A stretch of 64,000 nt of DNA, taken from Maritalea myrionectae DSM 19524 (GTDB taxonomy: Bacteria; Pseudomonadota; Alphaproteobacteria; Rhizobiales; Devosiaceae). The stretch covers positions 186,001 through 250,000 of the forward strand of contig NZ_AUHV01000005.1 of NCBI RefSeq assembly GCF_000423365.1. Reading direction: 5' to 3'. The translations under genes were made by a program, and so were the position numbers. Numbering within the stretch: position 1 is the first letter of the stretch; each line of letters begins with the position of its first letter. Shown in pieces: positions 35,277 to 44,484 of the stretch. Below the pieces are notes generated by a model that saw only the letters and a list, made by a program, of their open reading frames with translations, was not told the DNA's origin and did not search any database.

Positions 35277-37430
35277 ATGTTCAAATTGCCAACCCTCAAT
35301 ATTGCTGCCCGTTTGCCACTTGCTTTATCCATATCTGCCTTGGCCATTGGCCTTGGCGTCGGGGTCGCCAGCTTCTTTATCAGCTCCCAGACCGTCAACT
35401 CCATGACAAAAGAAAAGCTGGAAGCGATTGTCGAAAGTCGCGCGATCGCGCTTGAACGCTATTTCGCACAGGTCGAAGATGATTTGTTGCTGCAATCCAA
35501 AAATCCCACCGTCATTGAAGCCGCGAAAGATTTTGCGACCGCATGGAGCCGCATCGAGGGAGATGCTCAAACCATTTTGCAGCAGGGCTATGTGGCGCAA
35601 AATCCATTCCCCCTCGGCGAAAAGGATAAACTGCAACAGGCCAATCTGGGCATTTGGTATGATAGCGTGCACGAACGATATCATAGCTATTTCAGCGAGT
35701 TGATGACCCAAAACGGGTATTACGATGTGTTCCTGTTCGACCTCGCTGGCAATCTGACCTACACAGTGGCCAAAGAAAATGACTATGCCACTAACTTCAA
35801 AGAGGGAGGTGGTCGTTGGTCTTCCTCTGACTTGGGGAAAGCCTATCGGGCGGGGGAATCGCTTGCACCGGGCCAAACAGCTTTTTTCGACATTGCGCCC
35901 TATGCGCCCAGCCAGAATTTGCCCGCGACCTTTATGTCGACCCCCTTGATTGACAAAGCTGGCACCCGCATTGGTGTCTTGGCTTTCCAACTGCCCGTGG
36001 AAGAGTTCACCACCATCATGCACGATAAAACTGGCCTGGGCCAAACAGGCGAAACCTTTATCGTTGGGGCAGATCATCTGTTTCGCAATGATTCAGACTT
36101 CACCGAAGAAAATGACATTTTAACCACCAGCCTGGACTATACAGCGATCGATGAAGCTATTCAGGGTGAACGTGGCTTCACCACCACAGATGATTATCGC
36201 GGACAAGAACTCTATTTGCTCACGGTGCCGTTTAGCTTTGGCGGGGTCAATTGGGCGGTGACTGGCGTGAAGGGCGTTGCCGAATCCAACCAACCCGTTA
36301 TCGCTTTGCGCAATGCCATGATGATGATTGGGGCGGGCTTTCTCGTGGTCATTGTTGTGGCCGGGGTTCTTTTTGCCCGCACCATCACGCGCCCCATCGC
36401 ACGGCTTTCCACCACAATGAAGGACTTGGCGGAAGGCCAACTGGACGTGGACATTGAAGGCACGGAAGGTAAAGATGAGCTCGGAGACATGGCCCGCGCT
36501 GTGGATGTGTTCAAGCAAAACGCCATCGAACGTCAACGACTTGAAACGGAAAGCGAAGCGGAATCCAAAGCGCAGGCAAAACGTCAAGCACGGATTGAGG
36601 AGCTGATCACGCATTTCCGCACAACCGTTGGAGACGCCTTGGAGTTGGTCACCAAAAACAGCGCGCAAATGACCGAAACGGCGAATATGCTCAATGACAT
36701 TGCCACCAACACATCCGGTCAGGCAGGCGATGCAGCCAATGCCTCCAAAGAAGCCTCTACCAATGTGAAAGCGGTTGCGGCGGCGGCCGAGGAACTAGCC
36801 GCCTCGATTGAAGAGATTTCACGGCAGGTGTCGAAAACCAACACCATTGTCAATTCCGCTGCCGATGCCGCACAATTGACCAATGGTCGCGTCACCCGGC
36901 TTGCCGCCGCTGCGCAAAAGATTGGCGATGTGGTCGCCCTCATTCAAGACATTGCCGAACAGACAAATCTTTTGGCCCTGAACACCTCAATCGAAGCCGC
37001 ACGGGCGGGCGAAATGGGCAAAGGCTTTGCTGTTGTCGCCACGGAGGTCAAATCTTTGGCCAACCAAACCGCCAGCGCCACGGAAGAGATTTCGGCCCAG
37101 ATCACCGAAATTCAAGATTCGACCAAGGATGCCGTTGCCGCCATCGAGCAAATCGCGGGGACCATGACAGAGGTGACCCAGTACACAACCTCGATTGCTT
37201 CTGCGGTGGAAGAACAAGGTGCCGCCACGGCGGAAATCAGCCAAAGCGTCACCCAGGCCGCGACAGGCACCGAACAGGTGGCGGGCTCCATCAACACCGT
37301 GACCAACGCCGCAGACGAGACCAACCAAAGCGCAAATCAAGTGTTGGTTGCTTCTCAAGATATGGCGCAACAGGCCAAAACGCTAAGGACCACGGTAGAC
37401 CAGTTTTTGACCGAGGTCGCGGCGGCCTAG
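35277..37430 (+). CDS. Methyl-accepting chemotaxis protein with periplasmic Cache-like sensor
   Basis: 717 residues from the ATG at 35277; the frame opens 15 bases earlier with TTG, which is less likely. Transmembrane helices at about 12-34 and 345-368 enclose a periplasmic domain of about 310 residues resembling a double-Cache sensor. HAMP follows at about 369-421, and the signalling hairpin has [20 protein letters not shown] near residue 560. The C-terminus (FLTEVAAA) lacks a CheR-binding pentapeptide. No che genes are in the window, so partners lie elsewhere. Ligand unknown. Confidence 0.93.
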   Translation: MFKLPTLNIAARLPLALSISALAIGLGVGVASFFISSQTVNSMTKEKLEAIVESRAIALERYFAQVEDDLLLQSKNPTVIEAAKDFATAWSRIEGDAQTILQQGYVAQNPFPLGEKDKLQQANLGIWYDSVHERYHSYFSELMTQNGYYDVFLFDLAGNLTYTVAKENDYATNFKEGGGRWSSSDLGKAYRAGESLAPGQTAFFDIAPYAPSQNLPATFMSTPLIDKAGTRIGVLAFQLPVEEFTTIMHDKTGLGQTGETFIVGADHLFRNDSDFTEENDILTTSLDYTAIDEAIQGERGFTTTDDYRGQELYLLTVPFSFGGVNWAVTGVKGVAESNQPVIALRNAMMMIGAGFLVVIVVAGVLFARTITRPIARLSTTMKDLAEGQLDVDIEGTEGKDELGDMARAVDVFKQNAIERQRLETESEAESKAQAKRQARIEELITHFRTTVGDALELVTKNSAQMTETANMLNDIATNTSGQAGDAANASKEASTNVKAVAAAAEELAASIEEISRQVSKTNTIVNSAADAAQLTNGRVTRLAAAAQKIGDVVALIQDIAEQTNLLALNTSIEAARAGEMGKGFAVVATEVKSLANQTASATEEISAQITEIQDSTKDAVAAIEQIAGTMTEVTQYTTSIASAVEEQGAATAEISQSVTQAATGTEQVAGSINTVTNAADETNQSANQVLVASQDMAQQAKTLRTTVDQFLTEVAAA

Positions 37431-37452
37431 CGCACGTCACATCAATAAAAGC

Positions 37453-37480
37453 TAGGGGCGCTTTTGGGCGCCCCTATTCT
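37453..37480 (+). terminator. Terminator after the chemoreceptor gene
   Basis: TAGGGGCGC (37453-37461) pairs with GCGCCCCTA (37468-37476), followed by a T-rich stretch (TTCTGTTGTGTTTT). Confidence 0.8.
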
Positions 37481-37526
37481 GTTGTGTTTTGCTTGTGCGT
37501 TGCTTCAATTGGGCTAAACTTGCCTG

Positions 37527-38009
37527 ATGAACTCGGATTCGATGCAAAATTTGCCCCCCATTGTGGATGGCCGACAATCAGAAACCGCCTTGCGGGTGCA
37601 GCGCGGCTGCATGCGCTTTTTGCGGGCACAACATGATATTACCTGTTTTGCTGAAGTGCCCTTGGCCAATGGAAGGCGCGCAGATTTGCTGGGTGTGACG
37701 CCAAAGGGCGAAGTTTGGATTGTGGAGATCAAATCCAGCCTTGAAGATTATCGGGTTGACCAAAAGTGGCCCCAATATCATGAGTTCTGCGACCGTTTTT
37801 TCTTTGCCAAACCACCGGAGCTGGCGGCCGAGATTTTCCCTGAAAGTGAAGGCCTTATCGTTGCCGACGGGCATGGCGCAGATATGATGCGGCCCGCATC
37901 CCTAGATAAAATGGCACCCGCCCGCCGCAAAACGCTGATGATCAAACTGGCACGGTTGGGCGCCGACCGCATTCATCAGTTGATGGATCCGGGGCCAAGC
38001 GCGCTTTAG
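37527..38009 (+). CDS. mmcB: MmcB-family DNA repair protein
   Basis: 160 residues. A PD-(D/E)xK nuclease-like core is visible: the aspartate in GRRADLLGV (about 54) and EIKSS (about 72-76). Family members in alphaproteobacteria are linked to tolerance of DNA damage (for example to mitomycin C). No clear LexA box (GTTC-N7-GTTC) is seen upstream, so SOS control is not supported by this sequence. The stop codon overlaps that of the convergent metallo-beta-lactamase gene by three bases. Confidence 0.88.
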   Translation: MNSDSMQNLPPIVDGRQSETALRVQRGCMRFLRAQHDITCFAEVPLANGRRADLLGVTPKGEVWIVEIKSSLEDYRVDQKWPQYHEFCDRFFFAKPPELAAEIFPESEGLIVADGHGADMMRPASLDKMAPARRKTLMIKLARLGADRIHQLMDPGPSAL

Positions 38010-39595
38010 ACCTTATCCAATTCGGCATGCAGCCGCTTCATCAGCTCGAGGCGTTTTTTGTCGCTCGATTCCTTGGCCAAAGCATGGCTCAGTTCAATGG
38101 AGAAACGGGCAAATTCAGCAGACCAATCTTGCGTGAATTGTTGCGGATCGATGCGCAAATGCTCGGGTTGATGCACCGCGCCAACGCCATTGGCGCGCAG
38201 TTCAAACTGATCATCCAATTGTGGCGCAATCACTTTATCCGGGCCCAAGCCTTTTGCTGCTAGGGCTGTTTTCATGGCATCGCGCCCCTCATCCTCGCCA
38301 TGGGTGAGGAAAATGGCCCCATGCGCCGGCAAGCGTTCAGCAATCCAATCCATAAGCTCGGAATGGTCGCCATGGGCGGAATAATTGCCGATGGAGCGGA
38401 TGGCGGCGCGCACAATATGGTTTTTACCATGGATGCGCACTTCATCTTTGCCCGATTTGATCACATGGCCAAGGGTGCCGGGCGCTTGATAGCCTACAAA
38501 CAAAATGGTCGATTTGGGATCGGAGATATTGTTGCGCAAATGGTGTTTTATGCGCCCTGCATCGCACATGCCAGACGCGGCCATTATGATCGCACCGCCA
38601 TTGATGCGATTGATGCCTTTGCTCTCCTCCACCGATTCGACAATGCGAAAACGGTCGTCAGCGAACAATTCTTCTGGGTCCAACTCCACGTCCTGCAATT
38701 CAGCAGCGTGGCGCTTAAACACGGACGTGACACGGCGTGCCAACGGCGAATCAAGAAACACCAATTGCGGATCGATTTCCCCGCGTTTGATCAGCACGCC
38801 GATATCATGCAGCAATTCTTGACTGCGCTCTACGGCAAAGGCAGGGATCACCAAATTGCCGCCATTGCCCAACGCCCGATTGATTTCTTTTTTTAGCGCG
38901 GCGCGCCGTTCGTCCAGCGAGTAATCGTCACGATCGCGGCCACCATAGGTGCTTTCGCACAGAATATAATCAAAGCCGGAAGGGGCATGCGGCTCTAGAT
39001 AGAACACTTTTTCGTCCGGCCCGAGATCGCCGGAGAACAGCATTTTGATGGTTTTGCCATCATCATCCTGCACATGCACTTCAATGGAAGAACTACCTAG
39101 AATATGGCCCGCGTTCCAAAACCGTGCCTTTACGCCAGGGCCGGGCTCAAACCATTCTTCATAAGGGTGGCCCTTGGTCCGCTTGAGCGTTTCTTCTGCG
39201 TTCTCACGCGTATATAGCGGCTCAACCAGTTCTTCGCCTTTGCGGGCGCGCTTGCGGTTATGCCGCTCTGCCTCATATTCCTGGATGCCCGCGCTGTCGG
39301 GCAGCATATAATCCAACAGGCCCGTGGTGGCGGCTGTGCTGTGGATTGGCCCCTCAAATTTATGTTTGACCAGCTTTGGCAACAAGCCTGCATGGTCAAT
39401 ATGAGCGTGCGTCAACAACGCATAATCGAGCTTCGCTGGATCAAATGGGAAGGGCTTATAATTGAGGGCGCGGACCGTCTTGTTGCCTTGAAACAGACCA
39501 CAATCGACAAGGAATTGGCCCTTGGGGTGGGTAACCCGATAGCAAGAACCTGTGACCGTGCCCGCGGCCCCGTGAAATGACAAAACTACGCCCAT
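38006..39595 (-). CDS. Beta-CASP metallo-beta-lactamase nuclease (RNA-specificity type)
   Basis: 529 residues. The metallo-beta-lactamase core shows motif 1 (VDCGLFQG), motif 2 HAHIDHAG (about 63-70), motif 3 (NAGHILGSSS) and motif 4 (FSGDLG). The beta-CASP part has CESTYGGRDR, MAASGMCDAGR and NYSAHGDHSEL. The family cleaves RNA (archaeal CPSF- and Ysh1-like); it is distinct from RNase J. A helical extension of about 60 residues at the C-terminus ends in EKx-rich sequence. The ATG has a GAGGG ribosome site. It is convergent with mmcB. Confidence 0.92.
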   Translation of the reverse strand: MGVVLSFHGAAGTVTGSCYRVTHPKGQFLVDCGLFQGNKTVRALNYKPFPFDPAKLDYALLTHAHIDHAGLLPKLVKHKFEGPIHSTAATTGLLDYMLPDSAGIQEYEAERHNRKRARKGEELVEPLYTRENAEETLKRTKGHPYEEWFEPGPGVKARFWNAGHILGSSSIEVHVQDDDGKTIKMLFSGDLGPDEKVFYLEPHAPSGFDYILCESTYGGRDRDDYSLDERRAALKKEINRALGNGGNLVIPAFAVERSQELLHDIGVLIKRGEIDPQLVFLDSPLARRVTSVFKRHAAELQDVELDPEELFADDRFRIVESVEESKGINRINGGAIIMAASGMCDAGRIKHHLRNNISDPKSTILFVGYQAPGTLGHVIKSGKDEVRIHGKNHIVRAAIRSIGNYSAHGDHSELMDWIAERLPAHGAIFLTHGEDEGRDAMKTALAAKGLGPDKVIAPQLDDQFELRANGVGAVHQPEHLRIDPQQFTQDWSAEFARFSIELSHALAKESSDKKRLELMKRLHAELDKV

Positions 39596-39696
39596 GAATT
39601 TACCCTCTGTGCCGAATTTCTTGCTGTATAGACATCAGCTTAGCAGCAGGTGGCAACAGACAAAAGCCAAACAGGAGTGCGGCCCGATCTTTTTTT

Positions 39697-40251
39697 CTAC
39701 CGTGGCGCGCGCTTTGCCAAAATGCGCTGCAATGTGCGTCGATGCATGTTCAATCGACGCGCCGTTTCCGACACGTTGCGATCACACAATTCGTAAACCC
39801 GTTGGATGTGTTCCCAACGCACCCGGTCGGCCGACATTGGGTTTTCCGGTGGGTCCGCTTTGATCTCGTCCTCATGCGCCATCAACGCTTTGAACACATC
39901 GTCCGCGTCCGCTGGTTTGGCAAGATAGTCGACTGCACCCAATTTCACGGCGGTCACCGCGGTGGCAATATTGCCATATCCGGTGAGCACGACTGCGCGG
40001 GCGTCGGGGCGTCTTTCTTTGAGGGTTGAAACCACCTCCAACCCGTTGCCATCTTCCAAGCGCATATCAACAACGGCAAAAGCGGGTGGATTGGATTTCA
40101 CCTGCGCCATACCGGCAGCAACGCTATCTGCGGTTCGCACATCAAAGCCACGCTTTTGCATGGCCCGCTCAAGCCTGGTCAAAAAAGGTTTGTCATCATC
40201 GACAAGAAGTAAGGACAGGTCTTTGTCCAAAAGTTCTGGGACGCTGGTCAT
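39697..40251 (-). CDS. regA: RegA/ActR/PrrA redox response regulator
   Basis: 184 residues from the ATG at 40251, preceded by GAGGA; the open frame begins 12 codons earlier without a ribosome site. The receiver domain has the acidic pocket LLVDDD, phosphoacceptor D62 (VVDMRLEDG) and lysine in YLAKPAD. The C-terminal Fis-type helix-turn-helix (VYELCDRNVSETARRLNMHR, then RTLQRILAKR) is nearly invariant in the family. It is phosphorylated by RegB and controls respiration, nitrogen and carbon metabolism genes. Downstream of regB on the same strand. Confidence 0.96.
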   Translation of the reverse strand: MTSVPELLDKDLSLLLVDDDKPFLTRLERAMQKRGFDVRTADSVAAGMAQVKSNPPAFAVVDMRLEDGNGLEVVSTLKERRPDARAVVLTGYGNIATAVTAVKLGAVDYLAKPADADDVFKALMAHEDEIKADPPENPMSADRVRWEHIQRVYELCDRNVSETARRLNMHRRTLQRILAKRAPR

Positions 40252-40329
40252 CTTGGTATCCTCGCAATTGATGCTATATGGCATCATTTCAACCGAAAGG
40301 TCAAAACCATCTCATTTTGTACGTTTAAA

Positions 40330-41643
40330 TCACCTGGCCAGTTCAATCACCTGTCTTGGCCATGCTATTTTGACGCAGGCGTGGCGCCCTTCATCACGGT
40401 TGAAAAACGCCAATTGAGCGCCCGTGCGTTCAAGCAAAGTCTTGGCAATAAAAATGCCAAGGCCTAGCCCGCCGGGTTCAGTCGGGTCGCTATCATTCAT
40501 ATCCTTAGGGCGTGTCGTAAGGTAAGGCTCGCCCATGCGCATCAGCATATCCTGAGTGAAGCCGGGACCATCATCACAAATTGATATCTCCAACGTTCGA
40601 TCAGTCCATCGCACACTGACTTCAACCCGTGATTCGGCAAAATCAACCGCATTTTCGATCAGATTGCCCAGCCCATAAATCAACCCAGAATTACGAGCCA
40701 AATTCGGCTGCGTGCCTTCGCCTTTTGCGTCCACGTCAATATCGATGCCAAAAAAGCGCTGTGGTTCGGAAACTTCCGCCACCAAGTCGCTGGCCGTGAG
40801 CTCAGAAAAATGCTGCTCCTGGGTGTTGAGGTTGCGCAGTTTTTGCAAAATCTCGCGACAGCGCGTGGCCTGCTCGGTGATCAGTTCCAAGTCTTTCTTC
40901 AAAGATTGCGGATCGTCGAGATCGGTTTGCATTTCCTTTGCGGCCAAGGCGATTGTCGCCAGCGGAGTGCCCAATTCGTGCGCCGCCGCCGTGGCCAGCC
41001 CATCAATTGCGGACAAATGCTGCTCGCGGGCCAAAACCAGTTCGGTAGCGCTTAAAGCATCTGCCAATTGTCGCGCTTCATGCGCGACGCGGTTGGTATA
41101 GGCGGACGTGAACACCACGCCACACACCAAAGCCACCCAAATGCCAAATACATATAGATTGTTGATCAAAAACGGCTCGCTGCCGGACCAAGGCAACGGC
41201 ATATGGAAAAGGCCCAGCAACGTGATGATGGCAATCGCCAAGCCGCTAAGCCCCAATGTCCATCGATAGGGCAATGTGGTGGCGGATACGCTAACCGGAG
41301 CCAACAACAGCAAAGCGAACGGGTTATAAAGACCGCCTGTCAAATATAATAGCCCACCCAACTGCAAGGAATCATACGCCAATTGGGCGGCTGAGAATTG
41401 CGACCGAAGCCGCAGGGTCGCGGGATACCGCACCAAGAAAAACACATTCAGCCAAGCGGACATGGCAATCAAGGTGAAACAGGCCGCCAACGGCACATCA
41501 TATTTAAGGATGAAGGCCACCACCAAAACGCCGGCGCTTTGCCCGGCCACGGCCAACCAACGCAGGCGAACCAACGTGTCGAGCCGCAATCTATGGTGCG
41601 CGCTATAGGCCAAAATCGGTTCTGATTTGTCAGTTTCGGTCAA
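40330..41643 (-). CDS. regB: RegB/ActS/PrrB redox sensor histidine kinase
   Basis: 437 residues, inner membrane. Six hydrophobic helices occupy about 25-185, with the quinone-sensing signature GGLYNPF at 103-109. The phosphorylated histidine is H222 in AAHELGTPLATI. The redox-active cysteine (C262 in ATRCREILQKL) is present, so sensing through both quinone and thiol should be intact. ATP-binding boxes (NLIENAVDFA, DDGPGF, GGLGLGIFIAKTLL) are complete. It lies 78 bases before regA. The pair is the main oxygen/redox control system visible here. Confidence 0.96.
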   Translation of the reverse strand: MTETDKSEPILAYSAHHRLRLDTLVRLRWLAVAGQSAGVLVVAFILKYDVPLAACFTLIAMSAWLNVFFLVRYPATLRLRSQFSAAQLAYDSLQLGGLLYLTGGLYNPFALLLLAPVSVSATTLPYRWTLGLSGLAIAIITLLGLFHMPLPWSGSEPFLINNLYVFGIWVALVCGVVFTSAYTNRVAHEARQLADALSATELVLAREQHLSAIDGLATAAAHELGTPLATIALAAKEMQTDLDDPQSLKKDLELITEQATRCREILQKLRNLNTQEQHFSELTASDLVAEVSEPQRFFGIDIDVDAKGEGTQPNLARNSGLIYGLGNLIENAVDFAESRVEVSVRWTDRTLEISICDDGPGFTQDMLMRMGEPYLTTRPKDMNDSDPTEPGGLGLGIFIAKTLLERTGAQLAFFNRDEGRHACVKIAWPRQVIELAR

Positions 41644-41817
41644 ATTTCGCTCCTATTGGTGGCGATTTCGCGTGGAAAAAATATGCAAAAATCCCCATTT
41701 TCCGGCGCTCTGGGCCTTACGTGATGTGTTTTCAAGACCCTTTTTGCAAAAAATTGCGGCTTGAAGCCAGCAAAATCCCCCCCAAATCTAAGTCATCGTT
41801 GATGAAGAGGTGATAAA

Positions 41818-42273
41818 ATGAGCACACAGTTGATTAAACCAGAATGGTCCCCCCTGACCATTGGTCTTATGGTTCTTGGCTTTATTGTTTTCTGGCCGCT
41901 TGGCCTCGCCATGTTGTTCTACATTTTGTGGGGCGAGCATTGGGGCGGTTCAAGCGACAAAGCCGAAAAGTGGATGCACAAGCAGAAGCATAAAATGAAG
42001 GGCTGTCGTGGCAAGCGCTACCGTCGCCACCACGCCACAGGCAATGCGGCGTTCGACGAATATCGCGAAGCTGAGTTTCGCCGGATTGAGGAAGAGCGTG
42101 CACGCCTAGAGCAAGAACGTGAAGAGTTTGAAGAGTTTTTGCGCAATCTGCATATGGCCCGTGATCGCGAAGAATTTGACCGCTTTAAATCGGATCACCG
42201 TGCGAAGCGTCATGATGATGAAGATGATCGATCTTCACGCCGCGACGACCGCAAGGATCGGGACGACTATTAA
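41818..42273 (+). CDS. DUF2852-type membrane protein with charged coiled-coil tail
   Basis: 151 residues. One hydrophobic hairpin or helix (about 12-40: PLTIGLMVLGFIVFWPLGLAM) is followed by a basic stretch (KQKHKMKGCRGKRYRR), a coiled-coil-like segment rich in E and R (about 80-120), and an extremely charged tail (DDEDDRSSRRDDRKDRDDY). This arrangement matches the DUF2852 family common in Hyphomicrobiales; no function is established. An AGAGGTGA ribosome site precedes the ATG. Confidence 0.85.
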   Translation: MSTQLIKPEWSPLTIGLMVLGFIVFWPLGLAMLFYILWGEHWGGSSDKAEKWMHKQKHKMKGCRGKRYRRHHATGNAAFDEYREAEFRRIEEERARLEQEREEFEEFLRNLHMARDREEFDRFKSDHRAKRHDDEDDRSSRRDDRKDRDDY

Positions 42274-42368
42274 GATTTAACAGCCTTCTCCCCGCCCTTG
42301 CGCTTTTGCCCCCGAACAAATTGCGCAAGGGCCCCTGACCCCCAAAAACTTAGATCTGATCTTGATCT

Positions 42369-42398
42369 GGCGCTCCAAAAATCTGGAGCGCCTTTTTT
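42369..42398 (+). terminator. Rho-independent terminator after the DUF2852 gene
   Basis: GGCGCTCCA (42369-42377) pairs with TGGAGCGCC (42384-42392), followed by six T residues. It stands 96 bases after the stop. Confidence 0.9.
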
Positions 42399-42436
42399 GT
42401 TGCCAAATCAGTCCCAATTGAGGGAAAATCACATCC

Positions 42437-43168
42437 ATGATGTTGAAACGTCGCGCAGCGATTCCCGAAAAATTGCAGATTGATCTTGCCACAGGTGAAC
42501 TAGAGATTGTGGTGAGCCAGAATGCACGTGCCAAGCATTATCGTTTGTCGTTGCATCCGAAAAAGGGTGTTGTGCTGACCGTGCCTAAACGCGGCAATTG
42601 GCGCGATGCGCAAAATTTTGTTCATCGGCATCATGATTGGTTGAGCGACCGTCTTGACCAAATTCAAAGCCCCGCGATTTTGGCCCCCGGCATGGCGCTG
42701 CCGCTGCGGGGCGAACCGCACCACCTCATGTCGACAGGCAAGCTTCGCGGCCTTGTCGCCCAAGACACGGGCAACCAACAGATCATGGTGCCAGGCGCGC
42801 CAGAGCATTTTGCACGAAAGCTCGGCGATTGGTTGAAGGCAGAAGCGCGACGGGATTTATCCACCCAGGTTGCAGCGCACGCTGAACGCCTATCCCTATC
42901 ACCAAAGGGGATCACCATTCGCGATCAAACCAGCCGGTGGGGCTCGTGCAGTTCGTCGGGCCAGCTCAATTTTTCATGGCGCTTGGTTTTGGCGCCACCA
43001 TTTGTGCTTGACTATGTTGCCGCCCACGAAGTGGCGCATTTGCGCGAGATGAACCATTCGCCGCGCTTTTGGCGTACGGTGAAAGAAACATTGCCCGACA
43101 TGAAGCGTGGCCATGATTGGCTCAAAGTGCATGGACGTGATTTGATGCGCTATCAAGTACATCGCTAA
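42437..43168 (+). CDS. YgjP-like (DUF45) zinc metallopeptidase
   Basis: 243 residues. The zincin motif is HEVAHLREMNHSPRFW (about 196-211), with the third ligand histidine in NHS. RWGSCSSSGQLNFSWRL just before it is the other family signature. The N-terminal half (RAKHYRLSLHPKKGVVLTVP) is typical of the YgjP/DUF45 group, which is related to M48/SprT-like peptidases. No signal peptide, so cytoplasmic. Substrate unknown. Start at the ATG of 42437 (a second ATG follows directly). Confidence 0.88.
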   Translation: MMLKRRAAIPEKLQIDLATGELEIVVSQNARAKHYRLSLHPKKGVVLTVPKRGNWRDAQNFVHRHHDWLSDRLDQIQSPAILAPGMALPLRGEPHHLMSTGKLRGLVAQDTGNQQIMVPGAPEHFARKLGDWLKAEARRDLSTQVAAHAERLSLSPKGITIRDQTSRWGSCSSSGQLNFSWRLVLAPPFVLDYVAAHEVAHLREMNHSPRFWRTVKETLPDMKRGHDWLKVHGRDLMRYQVHR

Positions 43169-43204
43169 TCGCACCAGCAATTTTCACAAATTGAGATGGT
43201 TGAC

Positions 43205-43259
43205 TTGACGTAGGCCTATTCATTTCCTACATACATACCGACCAGTCGGTCTGTATGTA
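43205..43259 (+). promoter_or_regulatory. Promoter and 32-bp TetR operator
   Basis: A -35 TTGACG (43205-43210) and a -10 TACATA (43228-43233) are separated by 17 bases. The -10 forms the left end of a near-perfect palindrome at 43228-43259: arms TACATACA/TGTATGTA outside, CCGAC/GTCGG inside, with only a two-base pair mismatched near each arm. The TetR gene starts 15 bases downstream, so self-repression is expected. Confidence 0.75.
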
Positions 43260-43273
43260 AATTGGAGTTTGAG

Positions 43274-43783
43274 ATGCCTACTACCACCAAGGAACAATTG
43301 CTCGAGATCGCCTTTGATATGTTTTTGGCGCATGGATATGACGGTGTGGGGATCAGCGAAGTTATCAAAAGAGCGGGGGTCTCTAAGGGCGCGCTCTATC
43401 ATCATTTTACATCGAAAGACGATTTGATCGCTCAAATATTACAGCGCTATTTTCTCGATGGATTTGCGCAGATGGACTTTGAGGCGCTGGCGCAACAGCC
43501 TGCGCACTCGCAACTCGGCCAGTTGGTGGACGGCTATCAAAACCTTTTCGGCCCAACAGCCGCGCTGCGCAAATATGGGCTTGCACGTTATTTGGCTTTG
43601 TTTTTCGACAGCTTGTCGCGCAACGAACAGTTCGCTGCGGCTGTTGCGCGCTATTACCGACAAATAGAAGCCGCGCTTCATCCTGATGCACAGCCTTATT
43701 TACGGCAGATCGAAGGAGAGATTTATCTCTCCACCGTCTTGCAGCGCGATCCTGAATTTTCGTTTATTCCGGCCACATTTTAG
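43274..43783 (+). CDS. TetR/AcrR-family regulator
   Basis: 169 residues from the ATG at 43274, six bases after GGAG; a TTG four codons earlier also opens the frame. The N-terminal helix-turn-helix (about 8-50) contains GVGISEVIKRAGVSKGALYHHFTSKDDL, a textbook TetR DNA-binding region. The effector domain is short. A large palindrome covers its promoter. The membrane protein gene 11 bases downstream is very likely co-transcribed and thus under the same control. Inducer unknown. Confidence 0.93.
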   Translation: MPTTTKEQLLEIAFDMFLAHGYDGVGISEVIKRAGVSKGALYHHFTSKDDLIAQILQRYFLDGFAQMDFEALAQQPAHSQLGQLVDGYQNLFGPTAALRKYGLARYLALFFDSLSRNEQFAAAVARYYRQIEAALHPDAQPYLRQIEGEIYLSTVLQRDPEFSFIPATF

Positions 43784-43794
43784 GAGCACATCCC

Positions 43795-44484
43795 ATGGAA
43801 CTTTATGGCTCGAAATCCAAATCCATTCCGCAAAAAATCACCCTTACCCTTATTGAGCTGGCCCTTATTGGGCTTTCAAGTTGGATCATGTTTGGCAATG
43901 GCGGCCAAACTTTCGCAAGTCTTTTTGGGTGGACGCTGCCCGCCCAAACGCCTACGCGCTATGGGGTGATACTTGCCTTTAACATCGTCATTTTATTGCG
44001 TATGGGCTTCATGATGTTTTACCTGATGAAACGCACTTTGCCCTGGTCAGAGGCATTCACGGTGCCGTCTGCTTTCGCCATCTATTATGTGGGCTTTGCT
44101 ATTTTGGTGCTGCCCAATGGGGCACCGCTGGGGCCTGTGGATTTTTTCGCCATTGGCCTATTTGCACTGGGGTGCATTTTAAACACAATGTCCGAATTGC
44201 AGCGGCATATCTTTAAAAAAGACCCCGCCAACAAAGGCAAGCTTTATACTGGTGGACTGTTTGCCTATTCAATGCACATCAATTTCTTTGGCGACATTGT
44301 TTGGGTCGCCGCCTATGCACTGGTGGCGGGCCATTGGTTGGGCGCAGCCATCCCGGTGATGCTGTTTTGCCTGTTCGCGTTTTACAATGTCCCCATGCTG
44401 GATGATTATTTGCGCGACCGCTATGGCGACGCTTTCAAAGATTATGAAGCGCGGACCAAAAAGCTGATCCCTTTCATTTATTGA
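43795..44484 (+). CDS. Integral membrane protein, DUF1295/isoprenylcysteine methyltransferase-like
   Basis: 229 residues with about six hydrophobic helices. The C-terminal region (KLYTGGLFAYSMHINFFGDIVW, in pieces, and RYGDAFKDYEARTKKLIPFIY) follows the pattern of the ICMT/DUF1295/steroid-reductase-like fold, where an RYG-x4-Y-x4 tail contacts the cofactor. Enzymatic activity is not shown. An AGGAG ribosome site precedes the ATG. It is likely co-transcribed with the TetR gene. Its last seven bases overlap the convergent LysR gene. Confidence 0.8.
   Translation: MELYGSKSKSIPQKITLTLIELALIGLSSWIMFGNGGQTFASLFGWTLPAQTPTRYGVILAFNIVILLRMGFMMFYLMKRTLPWSEAFTVPSAFAIYYVGFAILVLPNGAPLGPVDFFAIGLFALGCILNTMSELQRHIFKKDPANKGKLYTGGLFAYSMHINFFGDIVWVAAYALVAGHWLGAAIPVMLFCLFAFYNVPMLDDYLRDRYGDAFKDYEARTKKLIPFIY

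Noticed and set aside
37481-37526. SOS (LexA) box upstream of mmcB
   Set aside because: No GTTC-N7-GTTC pattern is present, so SOS control cannot be claimed.
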